Shown: positions 9,352 through 17,161 of the stretch, in pieces
Layout of the letters: each line of letters opens with the position of its first letter
Position numbering within the stretch: the stretch's first letter is position 1
From: JAIQFL01 sp035501495
GTDB lineage: Bacteria > Acidobacteriota > Terriglobia > Bryobacterales > Bryobacteraceae
Assembly (NCBI GenBank): GCA_035501495.1
Contig: DATJWB010000067.1
Coordinates: 3,297 to 67,296 of the forward strand
DNA: 64,000 nt
Reading direction: 5' to 3'
Position numbers and translations under genes: made by a program
The notes under the pieces: model-generated
What the model was told of the DNA's origin: nothing
What the model saw: only the letters and a program-made list of their open reading frames with translations
Database searches by the model: none

Positions 9352-9368
9352 TTGGCATCGTGTGTGCC
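9352..9368 (+). promoter_or_regulatory. Sigma-54 type (-24/-12) promoter
   Basis: TTGGCATCGTGTGTGCC has GG (9354-9355) and GC (9366-9367) separated by exactly 10 nt, as required for RpoN promoters, and most of the TTGGCAC-N5-TTGC consensus. Transcription would start near 9379, leaving a ~55-nt leader with a GGAG ribosome site before the ATG at 9435. The corresponding region upstream of the paralogue at 22.7 kb is an even closer match. Confidence 0.65.
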
Positions 9369-9434
9369 ATAGAGAGCCCGTAAGACAAAACCAAGCCGGA
9401 CCCAAACAGGGCGGCACCAAAGGAGAAGACGACA

Positions 9435-9860
9435 ATGACCACTTCGATGACTCGTTTGATGATCGCGGCGGCTGCCCTGGTAGTCGCTGCCGGAAGTGCT
9501 TCCGCACAGGTTTTCAAAGCCGAAATCCCGATGGCGTTCACGGCCAACGGGGCAGTCATGCAACCGGGCTCTTATTCGATTCAGACGCTTGGCGGGGCCG
9601 CGCCGGCATACTCTCTGCGGAATCTCGAGACGCGGAATACCATCCTGGCGGTCGCAGCCTCGAAGTCCGATACTCCCAAGGCGTGGACGGAAGCGGGCGA
9701 TCCGAAGCTCACTTTTGTTTGCTGGGAGGATGGTTGCGCGCTGACCGGCTTGTGGGATGGGGAATCCTCGGCCACCAACAACTTCAACTATAAGCACTCC
9801 ACGACGCTCGCCTCCCGGCACACGGAGGCGGTGGCCGTAGCCATGATCAGGGTCCGCTGA
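9435..9860 (+). CDS. Small secreted protein with CxxxxC core, paralogue of 22237-22662
   Basis: A 141-residue protein with a clear Sec signal peptide (TRLMIAAAALVVAAGSASA, cut before Q). The mature part is beta-rich and contains a GSY segment, an LRNLETR segment and the conserved core CWEDGCALTGLWDG, with two Cys that could form a disulphide. The paralogue at 22.2 kb has exactly the same length and most of the same residues. Expression is predicted to be sigma-54 dependent from the promoter at 9352-9368, with a hairpin terminator just downstream. GGAG lies a few nt before the ATG. Function unknown; I recall similar proteins in many acidobacterial genomes. Confidence 0.85.
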   Translation: MTTSMTRLMIAAAALVVAAGSASAQVFKAEIPMAFTANGAVMQPGSYSIQTLGGAAPAYSLRNLETRNTILAVAASKSDTPKAWTEAGDPKLTFVCWEDGCALTGLWDGESSATNNFNYKHSTTLASRHTEAVAVAMIRVR

Positions 9861-9897
9861 CGTACGCTGCACACCACGGGGATGTCTGAGAAAAGCA

Positions 9898-9925
9898 ATG
9901 CGGCGCCGGTCAACCGGCGCCGCAT
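9898..9925. terminator. Bidirectional hairpin terminator
   Basis: A perfect 12-bp stem with a TCAA loop (ATGCGGCGCCGG / CCGGCGCCGCAT), followed on the plus strand by TTTGTTTG. It lies between the convergent ends of the small secreted protein and the TonB receptor. A very similar GGCGCC-rich hairpin follows the paralogue at 22.2 kb. Confidence 0.8.
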
Positions 9926-9949
9926 TTGTTTGTGGGTTGGCGGAAGAGG

Positions 9950-12900
9950 TTAGAACGTGTACTTCAGGGCGAACTGCAGGTTCCGCGCGCCCAACGATGA
10001 GTTCACCACTCCGGTCAGCGCGCTGGGATTGCGCACGCAGGTGGCGGTGCTCGAGGTGCACGGCCCGCCGTTCGCCGTCATCAGCGAGTAGGCGTTCGAG
10101 AAGATGTCGATCTGGTAGCCCTGTACGGTGAAGATCGGGGAGTTGAACGCGTTGATGGCGTCGAAGCGGAACTCCAGGTTCTGCCGCTCGGTGATGCGGA
10201 ACTTCTTCGAGAGGCTGAGATCGATCTGCCGCAATCCGGGCCCGCGCTCGGACGAGATCGGGCAGTTGCCCAGTTTGCCGGTGGCGGGATCGCGCATGGT
10301 GGTGGGATCGAACCAGATGTAGCCGCCGCCTGCGTAGTTCTTGAACGGCGTAGCGACGGACGGCGAGAGGCAATCCGGACGCGGCTGGAAGAAGGCCCCG
10401 GTCGGGTCGGCGGAATAGTCCAGCATGGAGATCGGGAAGCCGCCGTGGAAGGTCAGGATCGAGCTGACCATCCAGTCGCCGGCCACCGCGTTGACGGCCT
10501 TGTTGGAGGTCTTGAACTTGCGGTCATGGCCGAATGGCAGGTCGTAGTTGACGTAGCCGGTGAAGACGCTGGTCACATCGCGGTCGCAGAGTCCGTAGTC
10601 GAGCCGGGTATTGTAGACGTACTCCTGGAAGGAAACGTCGGCGCTGGCCTGGCTTGCCTGCGCGTCGCCGTAGCGGCCATAGTAGCCCTGGTTGTTGGTC
10701 AGGCACTTCTGCCAGGTGTAGTTGAACTGGTACGACAGGCCGCGGGCGAGCCGTTGCTGGGCGGTGAGCTGCAAGGCGTCGTAGTTCTGGATGCCGGTGG
10801 AAGTGTTGAGCCGCTGCTGACCGGTGCCGATGTTCTTCAGCAGCGAATTGCCGGAAAGGTACGGCCCCGGAATGCTGGTGCCATTGGGGAACAGGACGTT
10901 CTGCCCCATGTTATAGATGGCCGCCATGTGGTCGGTGTGCTGCCCGACGTAGGCCGCCTGCAGGGTCAGCGAGTTGGAAAGCTGGTGCTGCAGCGTGAGG
11001 TTCCACTGGTTGGAGACCGCCGGCCGGTAGCCGGGGTCGGTGGCGTGGATTCGGACTCCAGCGAAGCACGAGGCCGGAACCGACAGCACGGTGGTCACGT
11101 TGCAGGGTGTGCCGCCGCCGGCCGCTCCCAGTCCGCCGAATCCTTGATCGAGGGTCACCTGGTTCGCCGGTATGGTCCCGTTGGTTCCGGCGGCGAACGT
11201 GCCGACCAGGTCCACGTTCCACGGTGCATTGGTGGCCAGGCGGTTGTACTCGCCGGTGCCCTCCCAGAAACTCGAGCGGCTGAAGGCCGCGCGAATCACG
11301 GTCTTGTCACCCCACGGTGTCCAGGCGATTCCCAGGCGCGGCAGGAAGTTGGCGATGCCGTTGTACTGGTTGTACAGCGCCCGGCTGTTGCCGTTCTGCC
11401 CGGCCAGTTCGATCTGTCCGGTGTATTCGCCGAAGTTGGTCATGCGATCGTGGACTTCGTAGATGGGCGTGAAGACCTGCCAGCGGAGCCCGAGGTTGAT
11501 GGTGAGTTTCGGCGTGAGGCGCCAGTCGTCCTGGAAGAAGGCGCCGATGGCGTCGTTGCGCTGGCCGACGGTGCCGGCGAATCCCTGGCCGTAGGCCATG
11601 TAGGATGGGAGTCCCAGCAGGAAGTCGGTCTCCGCACTGCCGGTGTACTGGCCGCTGAAGCCGACCTGGCCGGCCGCGCCGTCGTTGCTGGTCGCCGGGA
11701 TATAGTTGTTGCGGTAACGCTGCAACTGGAATCCGAACTTGAAGGTGTGCAGGCCGCGGGTGAAGATCGCGGTATCGGAAACCTGGATCGCGGTTTGATG
11801 GAAGACTTCGGGCGAGTCCGTGGTGCCGAACGGGAAGGGTCCGTTCTGGCCGCCACCAACCGGCGATCCCGCGAAATAGAGGCCGGGCAGGAAGGCCGTT
11901 GGCTGCCCCGGAATCAGGCCGGCACCGGCGGCCGCGGTTGACGATTGGGTGTTGGCTTCGGCGGGGTAGTAGTTGAAGCCCACCCGCAAGTCGTTCAGCA
12001 AACTCGCGCTGATGGTGCGGGTGTGGTCGAGCACTGCGCTCTGCAGCGGGAAGAGGTTGTTGCCGTTGCTGTTGTAAAGCAGCGGCTGGCTGTTGATGGT
12101 GGGCTGCTCAATGTGCTGCTGGGTGTAGCGCGCGAAAATGTGGTCCTTTTCGGTGGGCATCCAGTCGGCCTTGATGTCGCCCTGATTGCCGTGGGTGTAG
12201 GTCTGCTGCGTGTTGTCGGCGTTGTTGATCAGTCCGGGACGTGTGGCCTTGGGAAGCGCGGCCAGGATCTTGAAGGCCGTGGGGCTGAGGCCGGTGATGC
12301 AGGGCGCCGAGCCCATCTGCTGGCCGGCCGCGCAGATCGCCGCCTGATTGAGATTCGCGGGCATCGGCACGGTGGTGCCGGGATAGTGGAGCTGCAGCCC
12401 CTGGATGTCGGAGAAGTTGCCGGTCAACTGCTGTGCGGTGAAGGTAGTGATGGTCTGCGCGCTGGCCGGGGTGTCGAAGCGCGAGCCCTGGTAATCGGCA
12501 AAGAAGAACAGCTTATCGTGCCTGATCGGCCCGCCGACGGTTCCGCCGAACTCGTTCCAGCGCTGCCTTTGCGTGGGCAGTCCGTTGAAGTTCCGCGACC
12601 ACTCGTTGGCGTTGAAGAAGTCGTTGCGCAGGTACTCGAACAGGTCGCCGTGGAACTGGTTGGTTCCCGATTTGGTGCTGACGTTGATCACACCGCCCAG
12701 GAAGTGCCCGAACTCCGCGCTCGGGTTGTTGGTGATGACGTTGAATTCCTGGATGGCGTCGATGTTCGGGGAGTAGGCGACGTTGTTGTCCACGAACTCG
12801 TTGTTGTCCATGCCGTCGAGGATGTAGTAGTTGGCCTGCTCGCGATTCCCGTTGATGTTGGGGCGGCCGGCGTTGAAGGTCTTCTGGCCGGTGTTGAAGG

Positions 12901-13435
12901 AGCCCGGGCTGGTGGCCACCGCGCCCGGCATGAGCAAGGCAAGTTGATTGTAGTTGCGAGTTTCGAGGGGCAGGGCGCCGATGGAATGCGAGTCCATGAC
13001 GGTGCCGAGTTCGGTGGTCTGGGTCTGCAGCAGCGGGGCGGCGCCCGAGACCTCAACCGATTGCGACACCTGCCCGATGGTCATGACGATATCGATCTTC
13101 GCGGTCTGGTTCAGTTCCAGATTGAACGGTGCGTGGACGGCGGTCTGGAAGCCGCCGGCTTCCGCCCGCACCTCGTACCGTCCGATTGGGAGGCGGGGCA
13201 GGTTGTATACGCCCTCCTCATTGGTGGATGCCTTCCAGACGGTGCCGCGATCGACGTCCTTGGCATTGACGGTGGCGCCCACGATGGCGCCGCCGGAGGA
13301 ATCCGTAATTTTGCCGGTGATGGCTCCGGTGACCTCTTGGGCCAAGCCGGTGGGCGTCATCACGGCGAGCAGCGCTGTCACTAGAATCAATACGAGCCCG
13401 CAGCGGGTCCGTAAGCGGAATTCGTTTCTCCTCAT
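9950..13435 (-). CDS. TonB-dependent receptor, Oar-like, with carboxypeptidase-regulatory-like N-terminal domain
   Basis: A 1161-residue outer-membrane protein. After a signal peptide (ends near PTGLAQ) comes an Ig-like CarboxypepD_reg domain (VTGAITGKITDSSGGAIVGA), then a plug domain (YYILDGMDNNEFVDNN, GGVINVSTKSGTNQFHG) and a large beta-barrel ending in FALKYTF, with the terminal Phe used for Bam recognition. The start at 13435 is preceded by AGAGGTGA at ideal spacing; a longer open frame to 13507 lacks a ribosome site. It diverges from the chito-oligosaccharide operon across a palindrome-rich region, which makes a role in glycan uptake plausible but unproven. Acidobacteria carry many of these receptors. 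Confidence 0.9.
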   Translation of the reverse strand: MRRNEFRLRTRCGLVLILVTALLAVMTPTGLAQEVTGAITGKITDSSGGAIVGATVNAKDVDRGTVWKASTNEEGVYNLPRLPIGRYEVRAEAGGFQTAVHAPFNLELNQTAKIDIVMTIGQVSQSVEVSGAAPLLQTQTTELGTVMDSHSIGALPLETRNYNQLALLMPGAVATSPGSFNTGQKTFNAGRPNINGNREQANYYILDGMDNNEFVDNNVAYSPNIDAIQEFNVITNNPSAEFGHFLGGVINVSTKSGTNQFHGDLFEYLRNDFFNANEWSRNFNGLPTQRQRWNEFGGTVGGPIRHDKLFFFADYQGSRFDTPASAQTITTFTAQQLTGNFSDIQGLQLHYPGTTVPMPANLNQAAICAAGQQMGSAPCITGLSPTAFKILAALPKATRPGLINNADNTQQTYTHGNQGDIKADWMPTEKDHIFARYTQQHIEQPTINSQPLLYNSNGNNLFPLQSAVLDHTRTISASLLNDLRVGFNYYPAEANTQSSTAAAGAGLIPGQPTAFLPGLYFAGSPVGGGQNGPFPFGTTDSPEVFHQTAIQVSDTAIFTRGLHTFKFGFQLQRYRNNYIPATSNDGAAGQVGFSGQYTGSAETDFLLGLPSYMAYGQGFAGTVGQRNDAIGAFFQDDWRLTPKLTINLGLRWQVFTPIYEVHDRMTNFGEYTGQIELAGQNGNSRALYNQYNGIANFLPRLGIAWTPWGDKTVIRAAFSRSSFWEGTGEYNRLATNAPWNVDLVGTFAAGTNGTIPANQVTLDQGFGGLGAAGGGTPCNVTTVLSVPASCFAGVRIHATDPGYRPAVSNQWNLTLQHQLSNSLTLQAAYVGQHTDHMAAIYNMGQNVLFPNGTSIPGPYLSGNSLLKNIGTGQQRLNTSTGIQNYDALQLTAQQRLARGLSYQFNYTWQKCLTNNQGYYGRYGDAQASQASADVSFQEYVYNTRLDYGLCDRDVTSVFTGYVNYDLPFGHDRKFKTSNKAVNAVAGDWMVSSILTFHGGFPISMLDYSADPTGAFFQPRPDCLSPSVATPFKNYAGGGYIWFDPTTMRDPATGKLGNCPISSERGPGLRQIDLSLSKKFRITERQNLEFRFDAINAFNSPIFTVQGYQIDIFSNAYSLMTANGGPCTSSTATCVRNPSALTGVVNSSLGARNLQFALKYTF

Positions 13436-13540
13436 AATCACCTCTATGACCCCTTTTGCTTGAGCGGAGCGCGCTCGTGCCGCCTGCCCAAACCAACGGA
13501 ATTTCACTTCATCGTCATACTGTGCCGGGTCGCTTGCGCT

Positions 13541-13656
13541 GTCTAGTTCACAACGGTTGCGGGGATGTTGCGGGACGTTCGTAACAGCATCGAACGTCAG
13601 CAGTTTCAGTATGTTCGAGGGCGGTTTCGAACCCTCGCAACGGTTGCGAACTAGAC
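13541..13656. promoter_or_regulatory. Palindrome-dense divergent control region
   Basis: Two nearly identical 21-nt segments in inverted orientation (13541-13561 and 13636-13656, two mismatches) bracket the region. Each holds a CAACGGTTG core; the right one forms the palindrome CGCAACGGTTGCG. Between them are ACGTTCG/CGAACGT (13575-13581 with 13591-13597), CGAGGG/CCCTCG (13616-13621 with 13632-13637) and GGTTTCGAACC (13623-13633). The CAAC-CG/GG-TTG core resembles LacI-family operators. Placement between the receptor and the chitobiose operon suggests a shared operator with DNA looping, but an RNA structure is also possible. Confidence 0.5.
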
Positions 13657-13690
13657 AGGCCGGAGAACGCCGTCGTAGGCTCTAGGTGTC

Positions 13691-14998
13691 GTGACCGGAA
13701 AGAGTCATCCCTCCCGCTGGGTGCCCACCCTGTACTTCGCGGAAGGCGTCCCGTTCTTCGCCGTCTCGCTGATTGCCGGCATCCTTTACAAGCGGATGGG
13801 GATGGCCAACGACACGATCGCCCTGTATACCAGTTGGCTGCTATTGCCGTGGTCGCTGAAGCCTTTGTGGAGCCCGCTGCTGGAGATGTTCCAGACGAAG
13901 CGGTTCTTCGTGGTGACCCTGCAACTGGCGGCGGGGATCAGCCTGGCGCTGATCGCCCTCTGCCTGCCGCTGGCCGGCTACTTCCGGTATACCCTGGCGC
14001 TGTTCGTGTTGGTGGCTTTCTGCTCGTCCACCCACGACATCGCCGCGGACGGGCTGTACATTGCCAGCCTTTCGGCCAAGGAGCAGGCCGCCTATGCCGG
14101 GTGGCAGGGCGGCTTTTATAATGTTGCGCGATTCGTTTCGCAGGGTGGACTGATCATCCTGGCCGGATACCTGGAGACTCGAACGGACGTTCCCCACGCC
14201 TGGATGATTATCTTCGGGACGATGGGCGCCATGCTGATGTCCCTGAGTTTTTACCATTCGCGGGTGTTGCCGGCAGACAGCCGGATCCGCGCGGGTGAGG
14301 GAGCGGAAGAAAAAGCGACGTTCTGGGACGTCGTCGTAAGCTTCCTGAGGAAGCCCAACATCTATCTGCTGCTGCTGTTCATCTTTCTGTATCGCGCGGG
14401 TGAGGGACAGGTGGTGAGGATCGGCCCGCTTTTTCTGGTGGACAAGCAGAGCGCGGGCGGCCTGGGGCTGACCACCGACCAGTTCGGCACGATTTACGGG
14501 ACGGTGGGCACGGTGGCGTTCATTGCCGGCAGCGTTCTGGGCGGATATTTCACCTCGTGGCTGGGCTTGCGGCGGGCGCTGCTGCCGTTGATCTGCGTCA
14601 TGAACTTTCCCAACCTTTCATACGTGTATCTGAGTGCGGTGCTGCCGACCGATCGGCTTTGGATCGCCTCGGCGCTGAGCGTGGAGATGTTCGGCTACGG
14701 GTTTGGCTTCGTGGGTGTGATCCTGCTGATGATGCAGGAAATCGCTCCCGGCAAATACCAGACGGCGCACTACGCCTTCGCCAACTCGCTGATGAATCTG
14801 GGGCTGATGATCCCGGGGACGGTCAGCGGTAAGATTCAAATGGCGCTCGGCTACCGGCGGTTCTTCGTATGGGTGCTAATTTCGTCGGTGCCGGCGATGA
14901 TTCTCTCGCGGTTGATTCCGGTGGGGTCGCGGAAGGAAGAAGCCTCGGAAGCGGAGGATAGGAGCGTTTGTGCGAGTCATCCTGTTAGCGGCGGGTAA
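13691..14998 (+). CDS. MFS transporter, AmpG-like
   Basis: A 435-residue, 12-helix major facilitator with features of the AmpG (anhydromuropeptide) branch: an N-terminal PTLYFAEGVPFF segment, LPWSLKPLWSPL in the second helix pair and the STHDIAADG motif in helix 4. AmpG carries GlcNAc-containing sugars across the inner membrane. Here the gene heads an operon with a phosphohexomutase fusion and a chitobiose phosphorylase, so (GlcNAc)2 or a similar amino-sugar disaccharide is the likely cargo. The start is a GTG at 13691 with a weak ribosome site. The 3' end overlaps the next gene by 29 nt. Confidence 0.82.
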   Translation: MTGKSHPSRWVPTLYFAEGVPFFAVSLIAGILYKRMGMANDTIALYTSWLLLPWSLKPLWSPLLEMFQTKRFFVVTLQLAAGISLALIALCLPLAGYFRYTLALFVLVAFCSSTHDIAADGLYIASLSAKEQAAYAGWQGGFYNVARFVSQGGLIILAGYLETRTDVPHAWMIIFGTMGAMLMSLSFYHSRVLPADSRIRAGEGAEEKATFWDVVVSFLRKPNIYLLLLFIFLYRAGEGQVVRIGPLFLVDKQSAGGLGLTTDQFGTIYGTVGTVAFIAGSVLGGYFTSWLGLRRALLPLICVMNFPNLSYVYLSAVLPTDRLWIASALSVEMFGYGFGFVGVILLMMQEIAPGKYQTAHYAFANSLMNLGLMIPGTVSGKIQMALGYRRFFVWVLISSVPAMILSRLIPVGSRKEEASEAEDRSVCASHPVSGG

Positions 14999-17087
14999 CG
15001 GAGACCTCCTGCTGCGCAAGCTAGGCGACCGGACCGTGCTGGATTGCGTGGTCCAGAACGCGCTCGGGGTGGCGCCTGCCGAAGAGATTTACGTGGTGGT
15101 GGGGGACCGCCAGGAAGAAGTCCGCGCCCACCTCGGGCCGGGCTACCACTACGTCGTCCAGGAACCGCGCCTGGGTACCGGACATGCCGCCGGACAGGCG
15201 CTCGCCGCGATGCCCGGATTCGCGGGCAATCTTCTGATCCTTTACGGCGACACGCCCTTGTTCCGCCCCCATTCGATCCGCGGCCTGCTGAATCGACATC
15301 GCCTGCGGAAGGCGCACCTGACGCTGCTGACGGCGGTGGTGGATCGGCCGCTGCCTTACGGCAGGATCATCCGGGATGCCGCCGGGCGGATCATCGACAT
15401 CATCGAAGACGTCGAAGCCTCGGCCGCCGTGCGCGAGATTCGCGAACTCAACGTCGGGGCGTACGTCCTGCGCGGCGGGAGCGTCGGCCAATTCCCGCAG
15501 ACCAACCGTCTGACCGACGCCGTGCACCAGCTCATCCGGTCGCGCCTCGAGGTGGAAAGCTACCGGCTCTACGATCAGGACGAAGTGCAGGGAATCAACA
15601 GCGACGCGGACCTGGCGCAGGCCGAATTCATCCTCCAGAAGCGGCTCTTCCGGCCGCGCCGCCAGGAAGAGGAGAACGTGGTGACGTTCGGCACCGGGGG
15701 CTGGCGCGCCATCATCGGCGAAGCGTTCACCATGCACAACGTCCGCAGGCTCTCGCAGGCGCTGGCCAACGAGATCACCCGGCGGGGCCAGGAGCAGCGC
15801 GGCGTCCTGATCGGATATGACCGGCGCTTCCTCTCGCAGCAGGCGGGCGAGGCGTCCGCGGAGGTATTCGCCGGAAACAACATCCCGACGATCCTGTTGA
15901 CCGAGGGAGTGCCCACGCCGTTGATCACCTATGCGACGGCCGCCGAGGGCTCGGCCTACGGCCTGGCGTTCACCGCCAGCCACAATCCGCCGGAATGGAA
16001 CGGCCTGAAGGTATTCCGCTGCGACGGATCGCTGCTGCTGGACGACGAAACGCGACAGATCGAAGCGGAAACCAATCGGCTGACGGCCCAGGAGGTGATC
16101 AAGCTCGACCTCGATATCGCGCTGGAAGCGGGCATGGTCAGGCGCCGCGATTACACCAACCAATATGTAGACGCGGTGGAGGCGCTGATCGACCTCGCGG
16201 CCATTCGAGAGGCCGGACTCAAGGTGATCGTGGACCCGATGTACGGTGTGGGGCAACTCACGCTGGGCACGGTGCTCACCGAGGCGCGCTGCCGCGTGAC
16301 GTTCATTCACGAGCGCCACAATCCGCTCTTCGGCGGACGCTCTCCGGCGCCGAATGCCGAGGCGCTGCGGATGTTGACCTCGACCATGCGTGACGACGGC
16401 TACGACCTGGGTCTCGCGATGGATGGGGACGCCGACCGCATCGCCATCGTGGACGAGCGCGGCGAATACATTTCGATCAACGACGTGCTGCTGCTGTTGT
16501 ACTGGTATCTGCACGAGGTCCGCGGAGAGCGCGGGGGCGTGGTGCGCAATCTCTCCACGACGCACCTGCTCGACCGGCTGGCGCACGCGCTCGGCGAAGA
16601 GAGCTACGAGGTGCCGGTGGGGTTCAAGCATATCGTCTCGACCATGTTGGAGCACCGTGCCGTGCTGGGCGGCGAATCGTCGGGCGGGCTGACCATCCGC
16701 GGGCACATTCTCGGTAAGGACGGAATCTTCGCGTCGGCGCTGGTGGTGGAGATGCTGGCGCGCACGGGTGAGAAGGTCTCGCGGCTGCTGGAGCGGGTGT
16801 ATGGGATCACCGGAAGGCTGTACACCGTCGAGGAGAGTCTGCGCGCCACACCGGAAATGAAGATCGTGATTCCGCGCCGCTTGCGGGAGTCGCCTACCGA
16901 GAATCTCGGGCCGTACCGGGTAATTCGAACGTCACATATGGACGGCACGAAGCTGTACCTGGAGAACGACAATTGGGCGCTCCTGCGATTTTCGGGAACG
17001 GAGCCTCTGTTGCGCCTGTCGGTGGAGGCGGACTCGATGGAGAAGGCCCGCGAGCTGATCGGCCACCTGCGGGCGTATGTGAGTTGA
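14970..17087 (+). CDS. Fused GlmU-like nucleotidyltransferase / phosphohexomutase
   Basis: A 705-residue fusion. Residues 1-~225 form a nucleotidyltransferase fold close to GlmU: LGTGHA (uracil/sugar-binding), LILYGDTPLF, and the YGRI...I.D..ED...I.ELNVGAY series. Residues ~240-700 form an alpha-D-phosphohexomutase with the phospho-Ser loop TASHNP, the Mg loop MDGDADR, the sugar loop GGESSGG and the phosphate-binding loop RFSGTEP. The usual G-x-G-T-R-M...PK signature of the first domain is degenerate (LLAAGNGDLLLRKLGD), so uridylyl transfer is uncertain. Start is GTG 14970 after GGAGGATAGGAG. Between an amino-sugar importer and a chitobiose phosphorylase, it would turn GlcNAc-1-P into GlcNAc-6-P and perhaps UDP-GlcNAc. 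Confidence 0.85.
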   Translation: MRVILLAAGNGDLLLRKLGDRTVLDCVVQNALGVAPAEEIYVVVGDRQEEVRAHLGPGYHYVVQEPRLGTGHAAGQALAAMPGFAGNLLILYGDTPLFRPHSIRGLLNRHRLRKAHLTLLTAVVDRPLPYGRIIRDAAGRIIDIIEDVEASAAVREIRELNVGAYVLRGGSVGQFPQTNRLTDAVHQLIRSRLEVESYRLYDQDEVQGINSDADLAQAEFILQKRLFRPRRQEEENVVTFGTGGWRAIIGEAFTMHNVRRLSQALANEITRRGQEQRGVLIGYDRRFLSQQAGEASAEVFAGNNIPTILLTEGVPTPLITYATAAEGSAYGLAFTASHNPPEWNGLKVFRCDGSLLLDDETRQIEAETNRLTAQEVIKLDLDIALEAGMVRRRDYTNQYVDAVEALIDLAAIREAGLKVIVDPMYGVGQLTLGTVLTEARCRVTFIHERHNPLFGGRSPAPNAEALRMLTSTMRDDGYDLGLAMDGDADRIAIVDERGEYISINDVLLLLYWYLHEVRGERGGVVRNLSTTHLLDRLAHALGEESYEVPVGFKHIVSTMLEHRAVLGGESSGGLTIRGHILGKDGIFASALVVEMLARTGEKVSRLLERVYGITGRLYTVEESLRATPEMKIVIPRRLRESPTENLGPYRVIRTSHMDGTKLYLENDNWALLRFSGTEPLLRLSVEADSMEKARELIGHLRAYVS

Positions 17088-17095
17088 GGCGCAGG

Positions 17096-17136
17096 CATTC
17101 CCGCCTGCCGCGTCGAGACTCATGCCGACGCTTTTG
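17096..17136 (-). repeat. Dispersed intergenic repeat (copy A)
   Basis: Read on the minus strand this stretch contains GACGCGGCAGGCGGGAATGCC, flanked by GGCATGAGTC. A related sequence is found in the 48.7-kb gap and shorter pieces at 43.2 kb. It lies in the 74-nt gap between the mutase fusion and the chitobiose phosphorylase, and may form a hairpin in the operon mRNA. Confidence 0.45.
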
Positions 17137-17161
17137 GGGCGGGCGCGAAAAATGAGGACCC

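Noticed and set aside
10445..13384. Two long plus-strand open frames opposite the TonB receptor
   Set aside because: Val/Gly/Ala-rich products without motifs; reverse-strand shadows of the receptor.
15021..16706. 561-codon minus-strand open frame opposite the mutase fusion
   Set aside because: Composition of a shadow frame; all phosphohexomutase motifs are on the plus strand.
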